A DNA stretch of 64,000 nt from Ilex aquifolium. Lineage: Eukaryota > Streptophyta > Magnoliopsida > Aquifoliales > Aquifoliaceae. Positions 34,301 through 47,200 of the stretch are shown in pieces. How positions within the stretch are numbered: position 1 is the stretch's first letter; each line of letters begins with the position of its first letter. A program made the translations under genes and the position numbers. The notes under the pieces are model-generated. The model saw only the letters and a list, made by a program, of their open reading frames with translations. It ran no database searches and was not told the origin of the DNA. The stretch spans positions 39,051,901-39,115,900 of the forward strand of contig OX637396.1 in assembly GCA_951799425.1 (NCBI GenBank), in the 5' to 3' direction.

Positions 34301-36176
34301 AAAAAATAATAAGAAAACAAAACAATGCGAGAGTATGATTGGACAGAACCACCATCACAGCAAGTCACATCCCAACACCACTAAAATAAAGAAACAAATA
34401 TTCCATGGGTATCTAGTCAGATTGTGCCTCCATGAAACTCCACCGAACAAATATAACTGAATGCCATTCTCAGCATAGCCCCAAGGCGCATGTGACAATA
34501 CACACACCAATACACTTTTGGGATAGCTTAGCATTCCAATACCTGCTAACATCAGTATAAGGTTTAGGGAAATATTTTGTCTACAGATTTGATGCTACAC
34601 ATGTTCTTCCTGCTTTCCTTGTAGTACAGCTTGCAGAAAGTCATCACAATATGAGAAAAACATAACAAAACTAAATACTAAAATATAAACAAATGACCTA
34701 CAATCTCAAATAATTCAAATAAATCCAACAGACTATAAATCATCAGGAACTCCACAATCATAAAAGGATCCACCTACTTATGCTATGCCCAATTCAAGTC
34801 CACCAACAAAACTATATTCCCCTTGTTCCAACACAACTAACAAATGAAAATAGCCAAAATGAAAATTTGTGCATAGAGGAGCTCAGGAGACTTGCACAGC
34901 CACCCCTAGCATATATACAAACAAAATACTAAAAGACAGATAACCCACTAAAATGTCTTATCGTCTGTCTGTATTTGGGCCTTAACCAAGCACATCACTA
35001 GGATTCCCATGTAACTTGGAAACTTTGATGAAGTCTTAGACACTTCCAACTGAAGGAAAAACAAAAATAGAAAAAGAAACTAACTGATATATGCCTAGTA
35101 TGGTACTGAGAGAAATAAAAATAAGAGATTTTGGCATTGTCATTATAGCTCAATTCCAATAGTGAAATCAAAAAGGTACCTGCAGCTGCATTTTACAATT
35201 TTTCACCATAACCACCAAAAAATATGCTTTTAGAGAATTCCATGTTCTAACCCCAGCATCTTACATGTTAAGCCAACAGATTAATCATACTACCGAACAC
35301 ACAAAACGGAAAATTTAGTGCCACTATCATTTAGTGTGTTAAGCATCCCATAAAGCCACTGTCTTACAACATAATACATAGCACGACCCATAGTAATCCA
35401 GCCAATAATCAATATTGCAACTTCGTTGATCAACTCAATTTTCTCTATTCTTTGCTTGCAGCAAATACCATCTGAATCATAAAATCACCCCGTCAGATTA
35501 ATTTTTTTTCTGGAAAGTATTAATACATCATCTTGTCCGTAAGTAACATCAGCCAAAAGCTACCTTCTTGCATTTATTATTTCTATAACACTTACAGAGT
35601 GTAAGACCGACAACATGAAGACCCAAATTGTATATACCATTGACTGTTAACCATTTTTTGCATGTTTTTTCTTTCTCTATTCTTTTTTGTGCATTGACAA
35701 TACAATTTTTTTTGCACATACTAAATATAGTATCAGACCAAAACTACTTCAAACTTATATTTATATATCATATACTAACAGAAAAAAAAAAAAACAAAGT
35801 TCCAAACAAACTAATCCAAATTAATAACTGCCAGATACACGAGTAAAAACACACCCAAACCCAAATCTGCGCAAAAAAAAAAAACAAAACTAAAAAAGCT
35901 TACCATCAATTCAATACGAATATGCACATGTACTTAGATCACTAGAAGCTAAATAATATTCCAAAATTGAGTCGAGAGCTCACCAGCCTGAGCTGGTGGA
36001 AGAGGCTTGGAAGGCAACTTAGCCGCCGGCTTGGACGGCGGCTGCTGAGCCGCCGGCGCCGGCGCCGGTGCAGGCGCTTTCTTCGGCGCGATCTTCTGCT
36101 GCTGAACAGCGATCAGCAGCGATGGATCCTCGGCATCATCATCCCCTAGCAAATCGAACGGATTCGCAGTCGCCAT
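28375..36176 (-). CDS. RGGA: RGG-repeat nuclear/cytoplasmic RNA-binding protein (RGGA / SERBP1-HABP4 family)
   Basis: Seven exons: 35984-36176, 33774-34095, 33565-33630, 33304-33436, 30911-31069, 30686-30733 and 28375-28557; 367 residues in frame. The N-terminus MATANPFDLLGDDDAEDPS and LPSKPLPPAQ is the plant Stm1-N-like signature. A first Arg/Gly-rich block (ARGGGRGRGRGYGSGRGGG, about 71-90) is followed by RVFERHSGTGRG, an acidic stretch (EKEAEEKEPEDK), then MTLEEYEKVLEEK...ESMQQISNKK, the HABP4/PAI-RBP1 domain. A second RGG box (GGRGRGRGRGGRG, about 327-339) precedes the end QFPTLGAK. Arabidopsis RGGA binds RNA and affects salt and drought response. Introns are long (1.9, 2.2 and 2.1 kb) and filled with repeats. 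Confidence 0.95.
28694..28798. mobile_element. Small MITE, ~105 bp hairpin
   Basis: CTATGTGCACCAAAAATGT at the left pairs with ACATTTTTTGTGCACATAG at the right; the inner parts (AAATGATTGTCA and TGACAATGATTTG) pair as well. It lies in intron 6 of the RGG gene. The target duplication is unclear. Confidence 0.7.
29244..29738 (+). mobile_element. Non-autonomous hAT element, family A, copy 3 (495 bp)
   Basis: Ends TAGAGTGGGCAAT and ATTGCTACCCCTA are inverted, flanked by exact 8-bp duplications ACAGCAAT (29236-29243 and 29739-29746). The body shares GTCAACACGAATAC and related blocks with copy 1. Lies in intron 6 of the RGG gene. Confidence 0.9.
31118..31810. repeat. GCGAGGC-rich repeat with inverted ends, in RGG intron 4
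   Basis: GCCTAGGCGAGAAGCAAAGCGA (31168 onward) is inverted relative to CGCTTCACTTCTCACCTAGGC (about 31782-31802), and several CGCCTCGC-type words recur. Probably a degraded non-autonomous DNA element. A G-run array lies inside. Confidence 0.45.
31625..31647 (+). repeat. (GGGGGA)4 array, predicted G-quadruplex
   Basis: Four runs of five G separated by single A (31625-31629, 31631-31635, 31637-31641, 31643-31647), within a GA-rich stretch. Meets the simple four-run G-quadruplex pattern. It is on the strand opposite to the RGG gene, so its transcript carries the C-rich complement. Confidence 0.85.
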
Positions 36177-37012
36177 CTCCCAACACAAAAACCGTTGCTC
36201 TCAAAGCTCAACTCCCAAAGGCGACCACTAAACCCTAATTCCACCTCATATCCATCATCGATACAGATCTATCGAACAGCCAACCACCACAAAACCCTAG
36301 AAAAATCTAGAGAGAGAGAGGTAGAAAGTAGAGAAAGAAAGTAGGTTTCGGTGAAACCCTAGCCGCAATGCAGTGGAGTAAGTGTGAGGACTGAGGAGAG
36401 AGAGAGAGAGAGCGACGAAACTTATCTGAAAATCTCAATTTATTGTCGTCGGTGTGGTTTCTATATTTTATTTTTCTTGTGTTTAATATTTTTTTGTCTG
36501 TACGAACAAGTCGGTTTCAAGGAGAAGATAAGCCAGCTACCAAAAAACCAAAGTATCCTCTGATTTTTATCATCAGTATTTTTTTTATACTTGGATTTTT
36601 TATTCTTTAATCCATTGCAATTTATAAAAAAATTTATAAAAATTATAAAAATATTCACAAAAATTAGAATCTTTCTTGAGTCACCCGTTTCGTAGATGGA
36701 TAGATCTAATATGACACGATTGAAAAGCGAATTAGACATAAATGAAATCAATTAAAATAAATACACGATATAACTCGTTTATATATCAATTATACACAAT
36801 TTATTCAAAACAAACCGAATATATGTGAAACATATTTTGACACAAATCAATTAAAACTCAACACGAACTCGCCTAATAAGATTGACAAGCCTACCGAATG
36901 TATGGCATATTTATTATGAGGTAAATCTGATTTTGATCTGAATCAAAATTAAATTAGGTAATTATAAATTAATATTTCTTTACCAATGATTCTGGTCTTT
37001 AAGTTAATTTAA

Positions 37013-37044
<32 letters not shown>

Positions 37045-37660
37045 CAATGTTCAATCTGATCTTTATTTGATTCAAATTATATAAATAAATAAACAATAAA
37101 TATGAGTTATTAAAACATCGCCAATAAGCTCTCTATTCCCACTCAACTATCTATTTTGAAAGGCCGAGCATAAAAAATCATTCTACTGGACTCTCTATTT
37201 CAAAAAATAAAATAGAAAATGTTATTGAAGATGCTCTTATACAATACAATTTAATTTAAAATTTAAAATCAATTTCCTTATATTTATCTTAACCTACCTA
37301 AGTCCAATAATTTTTTTTTTTAAATTTATTTTAACAAATTCAAATATGGACTAAAAGAAATTAAAAATATGTCCAATTTTTAAAATGAATTTGGAGAGAA
37401 TTTTCAAATTGAATTTAAATTAAAATAGGCCATACTAGAATCCAAATCCAATCAATGAACAATACAATTTGTAAGTTTACTTATCATGTTCAAAATGTTG
37501 AATTTGGAGTGTGTTGCATTACTTGGAGCATGTGAGATTATAAGCAAGAAATATATTTGATGAAACATTCTACAAAAATGACAATTTCAAACACCCACCA
37601 CTTTGGAGAAAAAATTGGGTGCAACCGCAACACCACTTGAAGTTAAGTTAGTTGTTGACC
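36177..37660. other. RGG-gene promoter/5' UTR and intergenic AT-rich DNA
   Basis: 36177-36440 holds the RGG gene 5' leader with GA tracts (36307-36320 and 36395-36411). 37013-37036 is an (AT)12 microsatellite followed by ACACAC. 36700-36890 has AACACGAAC-type words recalling hAT family A, but without clear ends. Confidence 0.45.
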
Positions 37661-37757
37661 TAATGACCATCGTCCCCACTACTATTGAATTTTATAGTCA
37701 CAGTTTCAAATCTTGTTATCCCCTCCCTGTAATGGTGTGAAGTCTCTTAAAAAAAAT
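37661..37757 (+). mobile_element. Possible short tRNA-derived SINE
   Basis: TTAGTTGTTGACCTAATGACC resembles the start of some plant SINEs. A box-B-like GTTTCAAATCT follows at about 37704-37714, and the end is CTCTTAAAAAAAA. Box A is weak and no target duplication was found. Confidence 0.35.
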
Positions 37758-37959
37758 ACACCCACCACTCGACACCCAGGGCTGGAGGGGTGGGGGGTGA
37801 GGGGTGTTGGCATAATTTATATACATTAAAAAAATAAGATTTACTCCATAATGTTAAGCGGCTAAACGATCGGACCAGATAGATGCAGGTAGTTTGACTG
37901 TCTTACCTGTCGTTGAAACAAGTTGGAGACGTATCGGTCTATATTCCCCACCAATTGGA

Positions 37960-38160
37960 AGTCATTTTTAGGAAAAGATTCCTAAGCTTCTTACCAGGGT
38001 TAGCAGCCAACTCGTCCCCTCTTATGGAATTTATAGAAAAATAAAAGTGGAATTCAAATGGGAAGAGGTCTATCAACAAGCCTTTGCAAAAATCAAGGAG
38101 ACCTTAGCGAACACCCCCGTGATGACAACTCCAATAGCACAAATTTGCTCAGCCGAAAGA
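37960..38160 (+). pseudogene. Ty3/gypsy RT-RNase H junction fragment
   Basis: One frame reads FLSFLPGLAANSSPLMEFIE and, after a frameshift near 38040, another reads KVEFKWEEVYQQAFAKIKET and then LANTPVM. This is the stretch linking reverse transcriptase to RNase H in gypsy polyproteins (FxW...QxAFxxIKxxLxxPPV). It lies just beyond the stop of the GlyRS gene on the opposite strand, within its 3' flank. Confidence 0.55.
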
Positions 38161-38281
38161 ATAGAAATGTTCTTTTTGATACAAATCAATCCCAAAATGA
38201 TAATCTACGGTTTCTTATTTTTTCCCTATTGAAATGAACCCAAACCTCAATTGGCACAAATGAATGAAATGCACATAAAAA

Positions 38282-41200
38282 TCAAAATCCGGGCAAAACG
38301 GAGAGGTCTGCTATCCCTCTCGGAAGGTCTGCAATTTTCTTAAGTAATGCAAGCCTGTTGTTTCTGATTTTTTCTTCTTCCTGCACATATAAGATCACAT
38401 GTATAAAGAAATGCATGAATTAACAACGTAAAATCAGATATACGCACAAGACCAATTAGCACATAATTACAAAAAATTCAAAGACAACATTTACTACCCA
38501 AAAACCAAGATGTTAAAGTTTTTGCACCCTTTATATAGCAAAAAATACTGTCTGATGTCATGATTAGAGACTCGCATTTTCAATCCCACAAACTACAGTA
38601 ACTTGCACTATTTGTTGGATTGGAATCAATTCGTCGGGGCCTTAATGCCCCTCAAAAATCCCCAGGATTTGCACCACTGATGTTCCCTGAACATGAGAGT
38701 TTTTGATTAATTTTTTGGGTTTATGTCTAGACACCCAACTTCCTGGTTTAAGGATAAAAACAAGCATGTCACAAAACCGGGGGGAAAGCTGATCCATTAA
38801 GGTCCTTCGTGCTAGTGCTGAGAATAGAGTAAGTCCGTCCAATACAGTTAGTGTCATCCACATTGCCAGAAAAGCTGTATCAGCCATGGAAGCAGACAAG
38901 GGTGCAAATGCTAAAACCACAAGTCCAAAACGTAAAGCAAGCAAGAAATGAATGATGAGCTAGAAAAAAAACACAAAAAACACGTTTACTGCACTAATCA
39001 TTACATAAACACATATATACACACTTCTTTGTGGAAGAAGAAGGGGGAATGGAGCAAGTATATACACATGCATGTTGCTGGATAATTAAATAGGTTTCGA
39101 AAAATTCAACTTACATGCATTGACTTCAACAGTTTGGTTGAAGGCCGGCATAAGTATCCCTGTGGGGTCAAGTGACCCCCCTGATGTTGGAATTCTTTTA
39201 CATATTTATGATATTTGTGAAATTTTTGCATGATTAGTTGTATTTCCCCCATTGGATAATTCAGAGAATGTAGGTAATGAAATCTGTGTGGGGCAGTTGA
39301 AATTGATTTGTGAAAAAATTGAGGGCCTAAAGAAAACATACAAGAATGTCATCAAATCAGGAAGTTATTCAGAACTAAGTATAATAATCCTTCAATATCT
39401 AAGTTTTTGGCATTACAGTTCAGCACACCATGTCAGCTTCCATTGAAGAGGTGTGTCATTGACAGTTTCAGATAGAACTTATTTTTCCATAGTTAGAGAG
39501 GGCATTAATTTCTTATCGTTTATTTAGATAAACACCAAGAGTCTGGGCAAAGAAAACTGTTTATCTCAGATGTTAAAATCTACAGTCCAGGACACCTTGT
39601 CAGATTGCATCATGAGAACAATGCTTTGATTAAGGAGAAAAGGAATGATTTTCTTGGTTTTGTTTGGCATAATATATTACTTTTCTCATCAAGCCCAATC
39701 GAAAACTGCAATTTATACACCATTGCGTTATTATCTTACTAAGGAAATTTAAATAAGCAAAAGTACCATAGGATGCATGATACAGGTTTTGTCTCTCTTG
39801 ACCACAATTGGTTGGTCTCATGCACTTCTATTATTTTTTGAACAGAGGGAGTAGTGGATTATATACACTCACAGATTTTGGATGCAGGAGGTACATTTGA
39901 GGTGTGTAGAGCATGAATGATTATTAAGAATATTATGCTACAATAAATATTTTACCCTTAAACTATATAAGCATGAGCACAAGAAAATATAAAGGGCGCT
40001 TCTGGAGGAAGGGGCAAAAAATTGAAATAATAAAGCCAAGCTCAATTTTCACATTTAGCAAAGATCTGAAGAAACGCACCACCATGACGAAGACATGATT
40101 AAAAAAATCGTCCAGTGGCTGTAATAGTTGCATTGATTGTTCCACAAAATCATCCACCTCAATTCCTGTAGAAAGGACGTAACATTAAATGGCTAGGCAA
40201 GTGGCAAGCTGATGAAAGACAATTACTATAGACTCAACAGCAATAAAGGTGTTGGCGAATTTAAAACAATTAACTACCCATAGAATTTGTAAAGCAATAC
40301 ATTTGGAAATACCGAAATAACACAAAGTCATTTACTAGGTAAAATGCACTATCTGGTCAAAGGTAAATACCTGGATGAATTTTGTTTCTTAATGACAAGA
40401 ACGTGTTCCACAAAGCTCTCTCTTCATTGGTTTCGAAGGCAGCCTCATCCACCTAACAAGTTTATTTTGATTTGGTGTAAGAACTCTAAAAGGATAATAC
40501 CAAAAAACTAAAAAAATGAAACCATTTATATTACAATAGGTATCACAAACGTCCCCGTATGTCTTGTCCAAGATATACGAAGGAAACAAAGTGATGAAAA
40601 CACCATTGAAAGTCACGCAGATCACAATGGAATTGTAGATTCGGAAATAAAAAAATCCCAACAATAAAAACAAAAGCAATCGCAGATTTATCCTACAATA
40701 TGATGACTCACACTATAGTTGATAAAATTAAAGTAAAGGAGAAACCTGAAAATTTTGCATACAAATTTTTGTTCTAGCTCTTCAATGATCTCAGCACAAA
40801 ACAGTGTCATGAAATAGGGACCCCATTTGAAGAACGTTTTTATATTCAGACCAATATTAAACGTCCTTGGATATCAAAATGGCTAGGAAGGAGAGGGGTG
40901 CTAACTTTGGCAGCTAATCGTAAAATAAGCCAGTGTCTTGTAATAGAGACCCCACTTGAAGAACTTTTCTCATATTCAGACCAGCAATGAAGGAGAGGGG
41001 TGCTAACTTTGGCGGCTAATTAACCAAATAGCACTAAATGTATGGAAACTTGGCTAATCAACCCGTAGCCTTTATTAATAAAAACCAACTTTATGTACCA
41101 AAAAAAAATAAAAACCAACTTTGTCGACTCACAAATCCAGAGAGCCAAAGTCAGTCTAGATTCTAGAATTAACTAGAAATGTTGCAAAGCATTTATACCG

Positions 41201-44200
41201 CGAAGAGGAAAATCGCAGTAGAAGACACATTATTTAAGGTGTTCTAACAAAGCACAGCATACACCTATCGAAAAGAAGATATAATTCACATAACCCTGAA
41301 AAAACTTACGGGAGGAATCCCTGACATGAACCAATAAAGCCCTCACAACTCTCACACACATCTCGCAACTTAGGGACCAGGAATATATTTACAGACTTCT
41401 TAAGAGTCAACTTGTTAGACAAGAGCTGATAATCATTAATTCCCTTCCACACCATAAAACTCTATATATCACGAACCTGGCCAAAATTATACTTTAAGAC
41501 GGCATACAAAATTCTCTATGCTTAAAACAATTCTATGAAGCCAATCACCTTCCACCCCATGATTATTTCATTCGTCCCAATCTCCATGGTGTAACCAACC
41601 ACAAAGTGTAGCTACCATGATAAAACACCAGCGAACTGATTCAACCCACTCACAAATACAATTTTCATTCAATCGAAGCATGAACCTTCTTTACCTTTGG
41701 CCTTCTTGTTCCTAAGACCACACATCCTAACTCCTCCTTGGATATCTGTGCTTCCAGCTATCAACCTTCCAAATACCATATCTTGCTGTTCTACCCTCTA
41801 AACCCGGCTCAGTACCACCTATGAGCCAAACATGATGTTCCCATACACATTACATATCTTCAGCGATGACGGCTATCAGACCTTTTTTACTCATCCCAAT
41901 GAAAATTCTGGTCTAGAACAAATTCCATCAAAGATTAAAACACTTGGGCTCAAATATGATAAGTGACGGGACTGGTCCTTCATGTTTGATAACAACCATA
42001 GGCACCATACACTCGCCCCATATTTCAATACATAAAAAAGAAATTAGCATCTGTATTTTGCTTCCTAAACAACTTATTTAATTTAAGAAAAAAGAAAAGC
42101 AAAAAAAGTGGCTGGCAGTTAAACAATTCATGCCAATTTTTATACTGAATCCCTTATTCATCTTGTGGAAAAGTGATCCAGTACTAGTCCCATAATCAAT
42201 AGAAAACTAAGGACCAATTCAACTAGTGAAAACAAATTTTAAGTTTTACTGGCCGAAACCAGAAGCTAATTAAGTGACTTCAATTTTAATAAAACTTTTT
42301 TCTACATAATAAAGAAAGATATGATAACTTATGGCTTCACTGAAAACATTGCACTTGATAGGACTCAATGGCGAAATAGGATTCATGTAGCCGACCCCAA
42401 AAACGTTGGGCAAGGCTTTGTTGAGTCGAGTAGAGTTGTTTCTACATAATCATTTGGTCTGGATTTGCTATCACATAACACTAACAGGCTTTTTGTAGGC
42501 TATATCTTCTAGTCACTCATCCGTTTGAAACATATTAAGTACCTCCAAATCAGCATTCACATCCTTTCCACGAACAATTCTTGTTGGACGAGAATATGCT
42601 TCCACAACCTTTGGCAGAAGCTCGCCTCTTGACAAGGCTTCCATCTGCAAACAATTACTTCTTACACAATGGCATGCTGATATATATTCCAAAAGCACTA
42701 GAAAATGACGAGTAAAAATCTTTTAATTCTGCAATTTTGCAATATACAATTATGCAAAACAAATAAGTCAAAACACTCGCAAAATACGATATTTCCACTA
42801 TAAAACACAAAATCAACCATACTACTTTTACTTGCTAAAAGCCTATTGTGAGTGACATTAATTTAAAAAATACAGCAGAATGTATAAAAATTCTGACATT
42901 GGAGTCGGAAAGTATACACCTTAAACAATGAACATATCATTTGACTGTTTTTGCACGCATATCCACAAGGACACAACTAACAAGCAAAAAAGCAGCAATT
43001 TCCGTCACCCCACATTTCTTCCTTTTATTTTAATTTTCCCGTAGGGTTAAAAAATGTATCACGTGGACAACAAACAATAAATGGTAAATCCCAAACAATA
43101 TAATTATCCAAAGATCAGGAAAGCCAAGGGCCAAAGGACGAAAATTGTAAGGAACTCTCCCAATCTTGAGTATTGACCATAAACATGTCCTAATTCAAGC
43201 AAGCTTTGCAGATTTTATGCAGAGTTTTAACTTATGATTTTCAGGAAAAAAAAAAAAACAATGAAAATCCACACCTACTACAGCTATCCCAGACTTCGCA
43301 TGCATTAATTTAAGAGCAACATCTGAGCAATCAATAGGGTCTCATTAATTTGCCAATTCTATGCAATCATTACATGCATTTTTTAGTATTACTGATTCTG
43401 AAATAGAACTTTAGTAGAGGCGTATCGCTAAGTAATAAATGGTCTAACTCCCAATTAATCTTAGTGGCCCAAGCTTTGCCATGGGGAAGTGTGACAAGAA
43501 ATACATTAATGAAGGCAACTGAGCTGAGATCAATTCTTCCTGCAAAATTCCAGCGATGATCTGGGGCTATTTGGACAAAGATCCAGAAATACCAAGAATA
43601 CACCACAGGAAATCCATCAGATAAGAGGCCATGCACTAACGTTCAACTTTTGGAGAATGCAGCACTAATGTTGACCTCCTTGTTCAGAAGCCTAGACTTA
43701 ACGAATGCAGATGCAGAGAATGGTAGGGTCTGGAAAAGGCAGAGAAGCAACTTTTTCACATTCAAGCTATTCTCCATGAAGCCATCCAAACAGGCAAGAA
43801 GACTTCCCAATCACAACATTGTGGTAAATGCTAAACTGAAAAAGCAGTGTCGCCAGCTCAATAGAAGCTTGGAAGATATCCTTGCCATAGGAACATCTAT
43901 TTTGTTCCTCATTAAGGCCTCACAGTTGATTATCTGATTAGTTGTATTCCATTCAAATCTTTAGACAAGAATGCAAAGACAGCCAATAACCTATTTATCT
44001 TCAGCTATCAGATAAAATCATAGAACTATGGGTGCAAAGAGGCGGACATTGGTGCCGGTGGATCGAATAATGAAGTTAGCTTTATACTTAAGTAAAATTA
44101 TACTCCACTCTGAATCCATTGATGTTCACGAAAGGAGCAAAATAGGAGAGTCTTTAATGGAAAAGACCCTTGAAATGTGACATAGACTTCCTCCGCAAGA

Positions 44201-47200
44201 TCTTTATACTTATCTTTTGTTGATGCATGGAGTCCTAAGGAAAACCTTTTTGGTTTCTGACTTCCCAAGATAGGGCATACTGTTCTATACACGTGGCATG
44301 GTAAATATTTCGCTCATTTTTCAGTTTGTGTAAATTCTTTGTTCATCAGAAATGGAATGGCACATATGTTCACATGCTCTTCAAAAATGAATTGAAGCTG
44401 CAGTTTAAAGTCACCACTGTCTATGAGGAATGATCAAAGTAGGTTTAATGAGAGATCCCAAAGTAGCTTTATACGACTGTAAACTTGATGATAAAAAATT
44501 CATAAGGGCTAAACTTTCAAGTTCAGAGATCCCAAACTTTCACAAGTCTAATTTTCATAGTCACAGTAATAGCCTTTTGACTGCTCTCAGCTTAATTCAA
44601 CAAACTGGATCAAAACACAGGTTTATGAGCTAAAACTGTAACCTTGCTGATAATACTATTTTAATTGTTACAACTTCTAAGTTATGAGATCCCAAATTTT
44701 GATAACGCCTAATTTTCCTAGCCCAGTAAGCAGCCTTATGACGGCTCTCAGCTTAATTCAGCAAACTGGAACTCCTCAATTTTGGCCATCAGTTTGCAAA
44801 CCTGTTATGAAAATCCAATGACATTTTAGTGGACATAAATAACAGCATCTGATCTGTAGCTGTCATGATTCCAGCGTACAAAGAAAGAAAGAAAAAAACA
44901 AGAGATTGGTTTACACATCTATACTACTAATAAAAAACCTTTAACATGAAAAACTTTTGATTGACTATTTTGTCTTTATTAAAAATTACAAAGGTCATCA
45001 TGTCTTTTTTCAATTATCTATATCTGTACTATTAATATAAAGTAAATAAACATGAAAAAAATTTAATTGACAATTTTGTCCTTACTAAAAATCAAAAAGC
45101 TCTTTATGTCCTACATTTTAATATTCAATCACTATATTGTCGTTATAAAAATTTATAAAGTTCATTATATCCTTTTATATTTAAATATTTAAATTAACAA
45201 TCTAAATTACCCTCCAACATCTTTTTTATATGTTATTATATTTAATTTACTCAAATAAATCAAAATTAGATAAATAAATATCGATCCATATTTATGATTA
45301 TCACTAACAACAATCCTACCTTTCTAAAACTTAAAAGGCATAAAAATCCCTTCATTTCTCTGTAAGGTTGATATCTATATGTATATATTGTTAAAATTAA
45401 GACATAATGCAAATAACAAAAAAATAATAAATAAAAAATTCTAAATCTCACGATGTTTGAAAACCTTTTTAAAACACTCTATAATATAATGCTTGAAAAA
45501 ATCCCCCAAGACAATGCTGATCTTCTATACTAAAACAGGTACTATTTCCTTTTTGTTTTGAAGTTAAGACATGAACTATTTAATTTTTTTTCTTATTACT
45601 CGATTTTCCTTGAACTTTTTTTAATTACATAATATAGATAATACAAATAAAAACTTAGAAAATGAGATGTCACTTGCTCTAATTTATGTAAGCATATACC
45701 TTGTTTTTCTTTTTATAGATTTCAAGAAAATTTTTAGCACTTAAATTTTCACGTGCATTTGCATTGCTAGTAATCTAAAAAGTATCCTTCTCATCTTTAT
45801 CAACTTACTCCTAACCCTAAGAAAAATAGACATGGTCAAGAGCTTTTAAAGCCACCCATCTCCTCTACTTTAAACAGATAGTACACAGAAATTCATCACT
45901 AATCCCAACGTCACAAATTTTTCTTCAGATTGTCTGTTAGTTTTCTTAAAAGGCATTACCACATGATACTGTCTCTTGGAAGTAAACCAGAGTAACTAAA
46001 AGCAAAGTGAGAAAGTACATTCAGACAACCAAAATAGTTGGGAAAAAAGAAAAGGAAAAGAGTTAAAAAAAAAACAGCACAAGGGAAAAGCCTAAACAGA
46101 TCATCAATTGCAGAATTCAATTATAAAGGTACATTTTAGGTACTAATCATTTGATGGACAAACTCAGAGCAGATATCAGTATATGGGCATCTTCAAAAAG
46201 AAGTTAAGTTACTTTAAATGCAGACTTGGTCGCTAGACAAGGCCAGTTTGCGCGTTCCATAAGAATAGACCGAACCACTTCTGGACTTATTCCCTTATCA
46301 ACCTGTCATCAAAACACATTAAATATGAATGCAAATCATCTCATCTTCCTGCCTGAAAATACCTCATGCCAAAGCTAAGCAAACAAAAACTTGGATGCTA
46401 TATAAGCCTGTAACAAGTAAACGATGATCTCACATGTACAATGAGATGAGTCATGTAACTGGCAATCTCTAAAGGATGGAGCACATAACACGAAGGCAAT
46501 CATGTATTTGACTTCACAGAACAATTCCAGGCATTGTTTCGATATGTACATTCCTCCTAATAGAATGAACTGATGTTCACAAAATATAAAAGGAACCACA
46601 CAAGAGTATCAGAAGGCTATCTGGTTCCAAGCATGTCCAACAAGCTCATTTGAAGAAAATAAGCTTGGGAATAGTTATAAATGCCATTGAGACAAATCTA
46701 AGCCATCTAATATTCGATTGGCATGACTTGCCAAAGTCAAACACAAACTCTAGATTTGATATTAATGATGAAACATCCTCGCAACCTAGAATTGGGGAAG
46801 AGAAATTGAAGGAGAACTTTAGGTAGTCAACGATTATAAGTAATATCTGAGCAGCCATACATGTTTTTTCCCCCATTTAAAAAATGCAGCTTGTCCATTC
46901 TAAGAAGACAAATAGTCATCCCTTTATTCCAGATGGACACCATAATCACAAAAACCCCTTGGTTTTGTCATTCTAACAGCCTTCAAATTGTCTGCTCTGT
47001 ATTTTTCAACAAATAGCAACTTCAGCTGCTAATTGTAAAATTGTGACGAACAGGACTGGCAATGAGTTGAGTAAGAATAGAAAACATCAGCCTAATTAGC
47101 TAAAATAGAGATCGAGTCAAGCCCATGCCTCTTCAAGTTCAAACTATACAAATCCACTCCATTTGACTGAGGATTCATCTCATTAAGAAAGAAAATTTAG

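Noticed and set aside
35967-36149. Arg-rich 60-codon plus-strand open frame
   Set aside because: Antisense of exon 1 of the RGG gene (Ala/Pro/Lys-rich codons read backwards).
37013-37036. (AT)12 as a TATA promoter
   Set aside because: It is a simple microsatellite with no gene start at a suitable distance.
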